Shown here: in pieces, positions 1 through 6,532 of the stretch | Position numbering within the stretch: position 1 is the first letter of the stretch | Layout of the letters: each line of letters begins with the position of its first letter | From: Gammaproteobacteria bacterium | Lineage (GTDB): Bacteria; Pseudomonadota; Gammaproteobacteria; Granulosicoccales; Granulosicoccaceae | Assembly: GCA_003511825.1 (NCBI GenBank) | Contig: DOIU01000504.1 | Location: forward strand, 1 to 7,589 | Direction: 5' to 3' | Length of the DNA stretch: 7,589 nt | Notes under the pieces: model-generated | Told to the model about the DNA's origin: nothing | Databases searched by the model: none | What the model saw: only the letters and a program-made list of their open reading frames with translations | Program-made: the position numbers and the translations under genes

Positions 1-1
1 C

Positions 2-430
2 TGCATGCGCGACCCAGCAGAAGCGCTACCTTCTCAGCTCAGTGCATTGGCGCCGGGCCTGCAATGGTGCGGGACTGAACAGTACATTGAGCTGTATCGT
101 CAACGTATGTTATCGCTGTTCGCGCATTACTATGCACACTTTGAGCGCGTAGTGCCCAAGTTGGCAAAAAATCGGTACGCATTGGCGCCGATGCAGGATC
201 TCCAGCAATCGTTGGGCGCCTCGGTAACCGCTTATTTAAACCGCCTGGGGGTGGAGGTTGATGCTGCGTTCGCGGAACGTTTGCAGGCTTGTGACCGCGA
301 CGCCCGTAGCTATGCGACCCGCCACACGTACACGCTCGAATCCCAAGGCTTGGATGCTCAGGATGTGAAGCGTGTCTTCGGTGATACCTGCGCGCGTTTG
401 GGTATTGCTGCTGAGGAAAACCCATGCTGA
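2..430 (+). CDS. Probable sulfotransferase family protein, C-terminal part (5' end outside window)
   Basis: The frame is open to the left edge, so this is the C-terminal ~143 residues of a longer protein. The ATG at 5 lies inside a conserved motif and is unlikely to be the true start. The visible protein begins RDPAEALPS (R at 8-10, S at 32-34), which resembles the RDP-x-E-x(3)-S segment that binds the 3'-phosphate of PAPS in sulfotransferases. Further on come a helical segment (YIELYRQRM, from about 86), a strand-loop like the usual 'RYEDL' (RYALAPMQDL), and near the end R-S-Y-A-T-R-H-T-Y-T-L-E-x-x-G-L. This resembles the R-x-Y-x-x-H-x-Y-x-L-E-x-x-G-L tail I associate with bacterial Sulfotransf_3-type proteins. 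The N-terminal PAPS P-loop is not in the window. The gene overlaps the next gene by 7 bp and is probably co-translated with it. Family call is by motif recognition only; the acceptor is unknown. Confidence 0.6.
   Translation, partial: CMRDPAEALPSQLSALAPGLQWCGTEQYIELYRQRMLSLFAHYYAHFERVVPKLAKNRYALAPMQDLQQSLGASVTAYLNRLGVEVDAAFAERLQACDRDARSYATRHTYTLESQGLDAQDVKRVFGDTCARLGIAAEENPC
413..417 (+). promoter_or_regulatory. Shine-Dalgarno site GAGGA for the GT4 gene at 424
   Basis: GAGGA lies 6 nt before the ATG at 424 and 12 nt before the in-frame ATG at 430. This favours 424 as the start. The 430 ATG forms TGATG with the upstream stop and is a possible coupled alternative; it would remove only two residues. 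Confidence 0.6.
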
Positions 431-1566
431 TGTCGGGCTTGCCACAGGCGATGGATCACGTACCCGACGAGGACTGCGTGGCATCAGCGCATTTGCGCGT
501 GGTGATTCTGTCGGATGCAGAATCGGAGCGTAACGGTGTCGGCGCGTACTACCATGACTTGGTGGATCTCCTCAAAGACGACGTTGCTGAGATCGCGCTC
601 TTCTGCCCGGGTGCTCAAGGAATGTCTCCAGGCTTGCGCTTGCCGCTGCCGGGAGATGCCACGCAGAATGTTTGGTTGCCGCCATTGCGAGCCATCAGCT
701 CGGCGGTGCGAGAGATTCAGCCCGATGTAATCATCGTGCCGACACCTGGGCCCTATGGTCTGTTGGGCGCGCGTCTGGCAAAAAAGCACAAGGCAAGGCT
801 CGTTGTTGGTTTCCATACCCACTTTGAGAAGATCATGGACCTGTACTGGAGTCGCTGGTTTGGTGCCTTGACGGTGGGTTACTTTAACCTCCTGAATCTG
901 TACCTGTTCAAACGCAGTGAACTCATTCTGGCCAACTCCAGTGACATGGTCGAGATCGTGCGTCAGCGTAGCCAGACGCCAGCTCTGTTGATGGGGACGC
1001 CGATTCCCCGACGGTATCTCACAAAGCCACGTGCTGAACCGACAGTTGGCGTCAACACCGTGCTCTACGCGGGACGTCTTGCCGCTGAGAAAAATGTCGC
1101 AGCGGTGATTGCAGCCGCTCATGCAATGCCAGAGGTGCAGTTTCAGGTCGCCGGTGACGGCCCTGATCGTGAGCGCGTGGAGCAGGCAGCGGCCAAACTG
1201 CGCAACCTGCGTTGTTTGGGATGGTTGTCGCGCGACGCGATGCTGGATGTGCTCGATGCGTCTGACATGTTGGTGCTGCCCTCACACATCGAGTCGTTTG
1301 GCACGATCGCGTTGGAGGCGATGGCGCGCGAGAAGCTGGTGCTGGTCTCGTCGCGCTGCGGTATCTGTGCATGGCCGCAGTTGCGTCGTGGTTTGTTTGA
1401 GTATTCGCCGGGCGAGTGTTTGAGTGACGGTATTCGCCGCGTGATGGCGGTCGATGCAGGAGAACGCGATCGCGTAAGACGGGTAGCGCGAGAAGGCGCC
1501 GAGCACATCACGCAGTGGAACCTAAACAACTGGCTGACAATCCTTGCCGGCGAAGCGATCGAGTAA
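424..1566 (+). CDS. GT4-family glycosyltransferase (GT-B fold)
   Basis: A 380-residue cytoplasmic protein predicted to transfer a sugar from a nucleotide-sugar donor with retention of configuration. The N-terminal Rossmann domain opens with strand LRVVILSD (residues 24-31) and NGVGAYYHDL (37-46), the usual glycine-rich acceptor-side loop. FHTHFE (130-135) corresponds to the FHTxF motif of the MgtA/PimB/SqdX-like branch of GT4. The C-terminal domain carries YAGRLAAEKNV (215-225), VAGDGPD (242-248) and the EX7E donor motif (E290, E298, in ESFGTIALE). After EX7E the expected G-x-P-V-V stretch is replaced by REKLVLVSSRCGICAW, so the donor pocket is atypical and the sugar cannot be guessed. No membrane segment is visible. 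The gene sits between a probable sulfotransferase (7 bp overlap) and a deacetylase (5 bp gap), consistent with one operon. Length is normal for GT4. Family assignment is firm; substrate is unknown. Confidence 0.88.
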   Translation: MLMSGLPQAMDHVPDEDCVASAHLRVVILSDAESERNGVGAYYHDLVDLLKDDVAEIALFCPGAQGMSPGLRLPLPGDATQNVWLPPLRAISSAVREIQPDVIIVPTPGPYGLLGARLAKKHKARLVVGFHTHFEKIMDLYWSRWFGALTVGYFNLLNLYLFKRSELILANSSDMVEIVRQRSQTPALLMGTPIPRRYLTKPRAEPTVGVNTVLYAGRLAAEKNVAAVIAAAHAMPEVQFQVAGDGPDRERVEQAAAKLRNLRCLGWLSRDAMLDVLDASDMLVLPSHIESFGTIALEAMAREKLVLVSSRCGICAWPQLRRGLFEYSPGECLSDGIRRVMAVDAGERDRVRRVAREGAEHITQWNLNNWLTILAGEAIE

Positions 1567-1571
1567 GGCGC

Positions 1572-2273
1572 ATGCAGCTGGATGTCTCAATCCATGACGT
1601 GATGCCGGAAACGCTGGATCAGGTCGAGCGAATACACCAAGTATGTACACAGTATGGACATAGCCGCGTCACATTGCTGGTCGTGCCCGGTGCTGGCTGG
1701 GAGGCGAACTCGTTGCGCCGCTTGCGGGACTTTGTCGACGCCCATGACCTACCTTTGGCTGGACACGGGTGGTGTCATCAGCGTGACTCATCTCGGCCAA
1801 CATCCCTGTATACGCGACTCCATGCTTGGTTGATTTCAGGCGATGTCGCTGAGCATTTGGCGCTGGATCACGCTGAGATCGCAGCCTTGATCCAGCGATG
1901 TTACGACTGGTTTGATGATGTGGGCTTGCCATCGCCGTTGCTGTACGTACCGCCTGCATGGGCGATGGGGCATATCTCACCGGGAGTCTTGCAAACGCTG
2001 CCGTTTCGTTACTACGAGTACTTGCGTGGCCTCTACGACAGCGATACCGATACCTTTATCAATCAACCCTTAACCGGTTATGAAGCAGGTAGCGCGGTGA
2101 ATGCTCTGATGTTACGTGTGTGGAACGGACTCAACCTCCAGCGTGCCAAACATCAAAATCTGCTGAGAATCAGCATTCATCCCCAGGATCTGGAGTTGGC
2201 TTTAGCCGGTGATTTACAAGAACATCTCGCGCGGTTTGTTTCGTCTCATGCTTCGCTTGAGCATGCCGCTTGA
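1572..2273 (+). CDS. DUF2334 / NodB-like polysaccharide deacetylase family protein
   Basis: A 233-residue protein. The start at 1572 was chosen because the protein then opens MQLDVSIHDV, the usual first strand of the family, and AAGG lies just upstream. Starting at 1515 would add 19 unrelated residues inside the preceding gene. Metal-site motifs of the carbohydrate esterase 4-like fold are all present: SIHDV with D9 (replacing TFDD), H65-G-W-C-H69 (HxxxH), YVPPAW (125-130) and the late SIHPQD with H203. The family removes acyl groups, typically N-acetyl from amino sugars, using a divalent metal; DUF2334 members are mostly uncharacterised. There is no signal peptide, so a cytoplasmic lipid-linked or soluble glycan precursor is more likely than mature cell-wall polymer. 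It follows the GT4 gene by 5 bp, suggesting that the transferase product is its substrate. Its last 28 bp overlap the convergent nasA gene. Confidence 0.85.
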   Translation: MQLDVSIHDVMPETLDQVERIHQVCTQYGHSRVTLLVVPGAGWEANSLRRLRDFVDAHDLPLAGHGWCHQRDSSRPTSLYTRLHAWLISGDVAEHLALDHAEIAALIQRCYDWFDDVGLPSPLLYVPPAWAMGHISPGVLQTLPFRYYEYLRGLYDSDTDTFINQPLTGYEAGSAVNALMLRVWNGLNLQRAKHQNLLRISIHPQDLELALAGDLQEHLARFVSSHASLEHAA

Positions 2274-4960
2274 GATTGCGCCGCCTTGGCTTTTGGAAAA
2301 AACTGCTTTAACTCGGCGACGCAGGAACCACAATTGGTACCTGCCTTGAGCACTTTGCCGAGTTCTTCCACCGAGGTGATGTTTTGCTCCTTGATGGCCC
2401 TGCAGATGGTTTTCTCACCCACGCTGAAGCACGAGCAGATCGTCTTACCGGCATCCTCATGATCGCCCGGTGGCGAGCCCGACAGCAGCATGGCCCGTTC
2501 TTGGTCTGACAAGGTGGTCTTGCCGAATAATGTGCTGAGCCAGTCACGATCAGGCAAATCTATGGTTGGGGCAATAAATACACAGGCCTGCAATACGTTG
2601 TCGCGGATCAATGCAGCGCGGTATGTGCCTTTTGCAGCATCGGCGTATTCCGCCCATTGCCCTTGGCCACCCTGATGAGTGAGCCACGATGGCATCGTAT
2701 CGGACCAGTCTTGTGCAGGGGTGAGTCCGGCTAATTCGTAGCGCCATAAGCCTGTCCCACGGCTTCGCGTCCAATAGCTGGCTTCGTCGAGCATATGAGA
2801 CGGTGGCTGGCGCGTGAGCACAAAGCCAAACCACTGCACCGGCAGACGCGCAATGCGGGCGGGCGCATGCTTGGATTCCGGTTGGCCGGATATGGGGTCA
2901 GTAATCGACGGGACCAAGGCGGTGACTTTCGCTTTGGCGCTGAAACTATGACTCCAATGCATAGGGATGAACAGTGAGCCCCGGCGTTGCGTCGGTGTGA
3001 CGTGCACGCGCACGAGAGCTTCGCCGGCCGTGCTGGTGACGCGTGCAACATCGTCCGTAGCCAAGCCGTGTGTCAGTGCGTCCTCAGGATGAATCTCCAC
3101 AAACGGCTCAGCGATATGAGCCGATAGGCGTGGCGCATGCCCTGTGCGCGTCATCGTGTGCCATTGGTCCCGGATGCGGCCAGTGTTCAAGACGTACGGG
3201 TATTCGGCCGACGTTTGGCGCCGGGGTGCGCGAGGAATGATCGGGATCAGCTTGGCTTTGGCGTTGGGCGTAGAGAAGGCACCATCGCAGAACAGCCGAG
3301 GCGTGCCGGATGGTTGCTGTGTGCGGACGGGCCACTGGGTCGGGGACAGATGGGTATATTCTGCGTCACTCATATCGACAAACCCGGCGAGATTAAACTG
3401 CCGTGCGCCGTCGTTCTCAAACGCAGAGAGTGCCGCGTGCTCGCGGAAGATGTCAGCTGAGCTGTCGTAGTTGAATTGTTTCTCCCATCCCATGCGGTGA
3501 GCCACTTCGCGCAGTATCCACCAGTCTGGGCGAGCGACACCCGGCGCGTGGAGGAACGGGCGCTGACGGGAAATGGTGCGATCAGAGTTAGTCACGGTGC
3601 CGTCGCGCTCTCCCCATGTGATTGCGGGTAGCGCGATGTCAGCGTGCTTGACCGTGTCCGTATCACGCACACAGTCTGAAACAATCACACAGTCACATGC
3701 CTTCAGCGCGCGGCTGATGCGATCAGCTTCGGGCATGCTGGCTGCGGGGTTAGTGGCCATAATCCATAGAAATTTAATATCGCCGCGTTCAACCGCGTCG
3801 AACATATCCACGGCCTTGAGACCTTCTTGCGAGGCGAGACGGTCAGTTTGCCAGAAGCGGGACAGTGTGGCGCGATGGTCCGGGTTTGCGATTTCCATGT
3901 GCGCGGCCAGTTGGTTCGCCAGACCACCGACTTCTCGTCCGCCCATCGCATTGGGCTGGCCCGTGAATGAAAAAGGCCCCATGCCCGGTTTGCCGATGCG
4001 TCCACTGAGTAAATGGCAATTGATGATGGCGTTAACTTTGTCGACACCGCTGCTGGATTGGTTGATGCCTTGCGAAAAGACGGTGACAACTTTTTCAGTC
4101 GCAGCGAATCGTGCGTAAAAGGCCTCTATATCTGTGATTGACAGGCCGCAGACCTGGGCAGTGGTGGCGATGTCACCGGCCGTTTCCATCGCGGCCGCGA
4201 TGGCGTCATCAACGCCATCGCAGTGTGTGTCGGTAAATTGGTGGTCGTGTTGATTGTCGCGCCGGAGGCTGGCCAGGAGTCCGTTGAACAGCTGCGCATC
4301 GGCTCCGGGCTCAAGCGCCAGGTGCAGGTCGGCGATCTCCGTGGTTGCAGTTTGCCGTGGGTCGATCACAACAACGTACAAGTCTGGGTTGGCGCGTTTT
4401 GCCGCTTTGATCCGCTGAAACAGTATCGGGTGGCACCAGGCTGTATTGCTGCCGGTCAAGACAATCATGTCGGCGAGCTCAAGGTCTTCGTAGCTACAAG
4501 GCACCACGTCTTCACCAAATGCGCGTTTGTACCCTGCGACCGTCGACGACATGCACAAGCGCGAGTTGGTGTCGATATTGGCTGAGCCAATAAACCCTTT
4601 CATGAGTTTGTTGGCGATGTAGTAGTCTTCCGTCAGCAGCTGTCCGGACACATAAAACGCGACGGCGTCGGGGCCATGCGTCTCGAGCGTGTCGCGCAGG
4701 CGATTCGCCACGGTATCGAGCGCCGTTTCCCAACTGGCGTATCGACCCATGATCTCTGGCTGAATAAGTCGGTTGGGGACGGCAGTGGTCTCGCCCAGCG
4801 CAGAACCTTTGGAGCACAAGCGCCCGAAATTGGCGGGGTGAGATTTATCGCCTTGGATGTGAACTTCACCGTTCGCATCGGTGTTGGCGATAACGCCGCA
4901 GCCAACCCCACAGTAGGGGCACGTCGTCTTTACCGGTTTTGAAGAAATCTGCATGTGCAT
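2246..4960 (-). CDS. nasA: Assimilatory nitrate reductase catalytic subunit with C-terminal [2Fe-2S] BFD domain
   Basis: A 904-residue cytoplasmic molybdoenzyme reducing nitrate to nitrite for nitrogen assimilation. The N-terminal [4Fe-4S] ligands are C14, C17, C21 and C49 (CPYCGVGC, then GRLCSKG). NSRLCMSS places the Mo-ligating cysteine at C136. The bis-MGD cofactor domains follow, with PNAMGGREVGG and WGERDGTVTNSDR typical of the NasA/NapA/FdhF superfamily, then the C-terminal MGD-binding domain including LNTGRIRDQWHTMTRTG. Residues ~839-890 form a BFD-like [2Fe-2S] domain (C842, C844, C877, C880; C-x-C and C-x2-C). That extension, the cytoplasmic character (no Tat signal) and the adjacent FAD reductase favour NasA over periplasmic NapA or formate dehydrogenase. 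Start: the ATG at 4960 directly abuts the TAG of the upstream gene. The ATG at 4954 has better spacing (9 nt) to GGG and would remove two residues. Translation is probably coupled. No nitrite reductase follows. Confidence 0.93.
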   Translation of the reverse strand: MHMQISSKPVKTTCPYCGVGCGVIANTDANGEVHIQGDKSHPANFGRLCSKGSALGETTAVPNRLIQPEIMGRYASWETALDTVANRLRDTLETHGPDAVAFYVSGQLLTEDYYIANKLMKGFIGSANIDTNSRLCMSSTVAGYKRAFGEDVVPCSYEDLELADMIVLTGSNTAWCHPILFQRIKAAKRANPDLYVVVIDPRQTATTEIADLHLALEPGADAQLFNGLLASLRRDNQHDHQFTDTHCDGVDDAIAAAMETAGDIATTAQVCGLSITDIEAFYARFAATEKVVTVFSQGINQSSSGVDKVNAIINCHLLSGRIGKPGMGPFSFTGQPNAMGGREVGGLANQLAAHMEIANPDHRATLSRFWQTDRLASQEGLKAVDMFDAVERGDIKFLWIMATNPAASMPEADRISRALKACDCVIVSDCVRDTDTVKHADIALPAITWGERDGTVTNSDRTISRQRPFLHAPGVARPDWWILREVAHRMGWEKQFNYDSSADIFREHAALSAFENDGARQFNLAGFVDMSDAEYTHLSPTQWPVRTQQPSGTPRLFCDGAFSTPNAKAKLIPIIPRAPRRQTSAEYPYVLNTGRIRDQWHTMTRTGHAPRLSAHIAEPFVEIHPEDALTHGLATDDVARVTSTAGEALVRVHVTPTQRRGSLFIPMHWSHSFSAKAKVTALVPSITDPISGQPESKHAPARIARLPVQWFGFVLTRQPPSHMLDEASYWTRSRGTGLWRYELAGLTPAQDWSDTMPSWLTHQGGQGQWAEYADAAKGTYRAALIRDNVLQACVFIAPTIDLPDRDWLSTLFGKTTLSDQERAMLLSGSPPGDHEDAGKTICSCFSVGEKTICRAIKEQNITSVEELGKVLKAGTNCGSCVAELKQFFPKAKAAQSQAACSSEA

Positions 4961-6277
4961 CTACCCGTGTGTGCGTTGGCTGTGCGTTTTGCCGGCAGAA
5001 GTGTCGGCGTCGCTGTTGATTGGGTGGATGGCGATGGTCTTTGCCGGTGCGCTTGGGCGGTCGGCAGGGGGTTCTTTTGGCGGGCCGAATATCAAGGCGT
5101 CGCGCAGATCGCTGACATCGACCTCATCGTTCATGAGCTCGAAATACCAGGCGCCATCCTGTGTGTCGCCATAAAGTACACAGCCCTGGATCACGGAATC
5201 TTTAAGGACAATTTTTTTGTAAACACCAAAGCCCGGATCTTTGAGCACGAGCGTTTCTGTGTCACCGTTGCCGGTAAAGTCGCCAGCCGAGAAGAGGTTA
5301 ATGCCGGTGACTTTCAAGCGCGTGGACGTCACACTGCCCTGATAGCGGCTGATGCCCAGGCCGGCCAAGTGATTGGCGGCGACTTTGCCCATATCGAACA
5401 GGGGTGCGACCAGGCCGTACACCGTGCCTCGGTGCTGAGCGCACTCACCCACGGCGTAAATGCGCGGGTCGTAGGTTTGCAGGGTGTCGTTGACCACAAT
5501 GCCACGGTCGCAGTGCAGGCCGCTCTCGCGTGCGATCTCAATGTTGGGGCGAATCCCGACGGCCATCACGAGCAGGTCTGTCTCAGCCACATGCCCGTTA
5601 GAGAATGCGATTCCGGTGACACGATCTTCACCTAACACGTGGTCGCTGGCGTGCTCCATCAGAAAGTGCATCCCTCGCGCTTCCAGTGACTTCTGCAGCA
5701 GGCCTGCGGCGTAGGGGTCAAGCTGGCGCTCCATAAGGTGACTGGCCAGATGGACAACGGTGACGTCCATGCCTTGCTTCAGCAGTCCGTTGGCGGCTTC
5801 GAGGCCGAGCAGTCCGCCCCCGATTACCACGGCCTTTCGGTAGTGCTTGGCCGCATGTTGCATGGCGCGCACGTCAGAGATGTCTCGAAAGCCAATAACG
5901 CCGGTCTTATCGGCGCCAGGCAGAGGCAACCGAATGGGGTTTGAACCCGTGGCGATGATCAGCTTGTCGTAGGGAATCTGTTCGCCGGTGTCGATTTCAA
6001 CCGTGCGCGCTGCGCGATGAATTCGCTCGGCCTTGACGCCTGTGCGCAGGGTAATGCCATGGGCCGCGTACCATTCTGCGTCATTCAGTACAATATCTGC
6101 CAGCGTGGTTTCATTCGCGAGCAGCGGCGAAAGCATGATGCGGTTGTAGTTGGTGTGTGGTTCTTCCCCAAGCACCGTAATGTCATACGCATCAGGTGCG
6201 AGGCGCAGTAGCTCCTCAACGGTGCGCACGCCGGCCATACCGTTTCCGATCAGAACCAGTTGCTGACGATTGCTCAT
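4961..6277 (-). CDS. nasC: FAD/NAD(P)H-dependent electron-transfer subunit of assimilatory nitrate reductase (NasC type)
   Basis: A 438-residue flavoprotein expected to pass electrons from NADH through FAD to NasA. The FAD-binding Rossmann motif is G11-N-G13-M-A-G16, followed by the ATG motif I108-A-T-G111. The NAD-binding motif is VIGGGLLGLE (151-160), and the second FAD motif YAVGECA (274-280) is followed by HRGTVYGLVAPL. The arrangement and sequence match the N-terminal part of NirB and the separate Klebsiella NasC. The BFD and sirohaem domains of NirB are absent, so it is not a nitrite reductase. Residues ~399-438 form a proline-rich, probably disordered tail. The start at 6277 has GGAG 6 nt upstream. 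Its TAG stop directly touches the nasA ATG. Gene naming differs between species (the equivalent is called nasB in some), so the symbol follows Klebsiella usage. The sigma-54 site upstream suggests induction under nitrogen limitation. Confidence 0.88.
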   Translation of the reverse strand: MSNRQQLVLIGNGMAGVRTVEELLRLAPDAYDITVLGEEPHTNYNRIMLSPLLANETTLADIVLNDAEWYAAHGITLRTGVKAERIHRAARTVEIDTGEQIPYDKLIIATGSNPIRLPLPGADKTGVIGFRDISDVRAMQHAAKHYRKAVVIGGGLLGLEAANGLLKQGMDVTVVHLASHLMERQLDPYAAGLLQKSLEARGMHFLMEHASDHVLGEDRVTGIAFSNGHVAETDLLVMAVGIRPNIEIARESGLHCDRGIVVNDTLQTYDPRIYAVGECAQHRGTVYGLVAPLFDMGKVAANHLAGLGISRYQGSVTSTRLKVTGINLFSAGDFTGNGDTETLVLKDPGFGVYKKIVLKDSVIQGCVLYGDTQDGAWYFELMNDEVDVSDLRDALIFGPPKEPPADRPSAPAKTIAIHPINSDADTSAGKTHSQRTHG

Positions 6278-6283
6278 GTGTGT

Positions 6284-6287
6284 CTCC
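6284..6287 (-). promoter_or_regulatory. Shine-Dalgarno site GGAG for the NasC-type gene
   Basis: The + strand CTCC at 6284-6287 reads GGAG on the coding strand, 6 nt before the ATG at 6277. It confirms that start. Confidence 0.65.
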
Positions 6288-6320
6288 GCGGTTGGCTATG
6301 CGCACTTGAAACGATCAAAG

Positions 6321-6336
6321 CGCAAGCGCTGTGCCA
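6321..6336 (-). promoter_or_regulatory. Sigma-54 (RpoN) promoter of the nas operon
   Basis: On the - strand the site reads TGGCACAGCGCTTGCG. This matches the -24/-12 consensus TGGCAC-N5-TTGCW except for the last base, with the exact GG-N10-GC spacing (GG at 6335-6334, GC at 6323-6322). The start of transcription would be near 6310, giving a leader of about 33 nt before the ATG at 6277. Sigma-54 with NtrC-type activation is well known for nitrate assimilation genes. The match, spacing, orientation and distance all fit. The activator site itself was not identified. Confidence 0.75.
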
Positions 6337-6370
6337 GCCGTTGAAAATGCGAAATGATGTTTTTATGTGC

Positions 6371-6398
6371 TTGTATATCCAAGAGAAATAATTATGAT
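6371..6398 (+). promoter_or_regulatory. Candidate sigma-70 promoter for the rightward glycosyltransferase
   Basis: TTGTAT (6371-6376) and TATGAT (6393-6398) are separated by 16 bp; they match 4/6 and 5/6 of the consensus. Transcription would start near 6405 and give a leader of about 140 nt before the start codon at 6543. A weaker alternative is TTGAAA (6341-6346) with TATGTG (6364-6369) at 17-bp spacing. AT-rich DNA makes chance matches possible. Confidence 0.4.
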
Positions 6399-6410
6399 GG
6401 CCGCATCCTT

Positions 6411-6446
6411 GGAGGTCGTTCGGTGGTGTGGTGTGAGCAAAAATGA
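6411..6446 (+). other. Strong Shine-Dalgarno site followed by a 7-codon mini-ORF (possible leader peptide)
   Basis: GGAGG (6411-6415) is followed after 7 nt by GTG at 6423, opening a 7-codon reading frame (MVWCEQK) that stops with TGA at 6444-6446. Two tandem ATGs (6443, 6446) overlap that stop but lead only into a 53-codon frame that is out of phase with the glycosyltransferase. The signal could be a leader peptide controlling the downstream gene, the relic of a lost gene start, or coincidence. Initiation at GTG is assumed, not shown. Confidence 0.25.
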
Positions 6447-6532
6447 TGCGCGATTTACGGGGAATGCTGCATGGCTGGGCGTGTCACCGTTTTTGTCATG
6501 TGTTGTGTGTGCGATCCAGATGGGATGCAATT

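Noticed and set aside
484..1122. 212-codon open frame on the - strand inside the first glycosyltransferase
   Set aside because: It is antisense to a gene with clear GT4 motifs. It has no domain and no ribosome binding site seen.
2274..2330. Intrinsic terminator at the convergent junction
   Set aside because: No GC-rich hairpin followed by a T-run is visible in either direction; the region is coding for nasA.
3573..4118. 181-codon open frame on the + strand inside nasA
   Set aside because: It is antisense to the conserved molybdopterin-binding core of NasA. The sequence is low in recognisable motifs and has no independent start signal.
2246..4960. Formate dehydrogenase or periplasmic NapA instead of NasA
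   Set aside because: There is no Tat signal. A C-terminal BFD [2Fe-2S] domain and an adjacent NirB-like flavoprotein are hallmarks of the assimilatory cytoplasmic enzyme, and the Mo ligand is a cysteine within NSRLCMSS.
4955..5635. 226-codon open frame on the + strand, antisense to the NasC-type gene
   Set aside because: It lies wholly opposite a well-supported flavoprotein gene except for its first few codons, has no recognisable domain or ribosome binding site, and is typical of antisense openness in GC-rich codon usage.
4961..6277. Nitrite reductase NirB
   Set aside because: Only the FAD/NAD portion is present. The BFD, ferredoxin-like and sirohaem/[4Fe-4S] domains are missing, and the gene ends cleanly against nasA.
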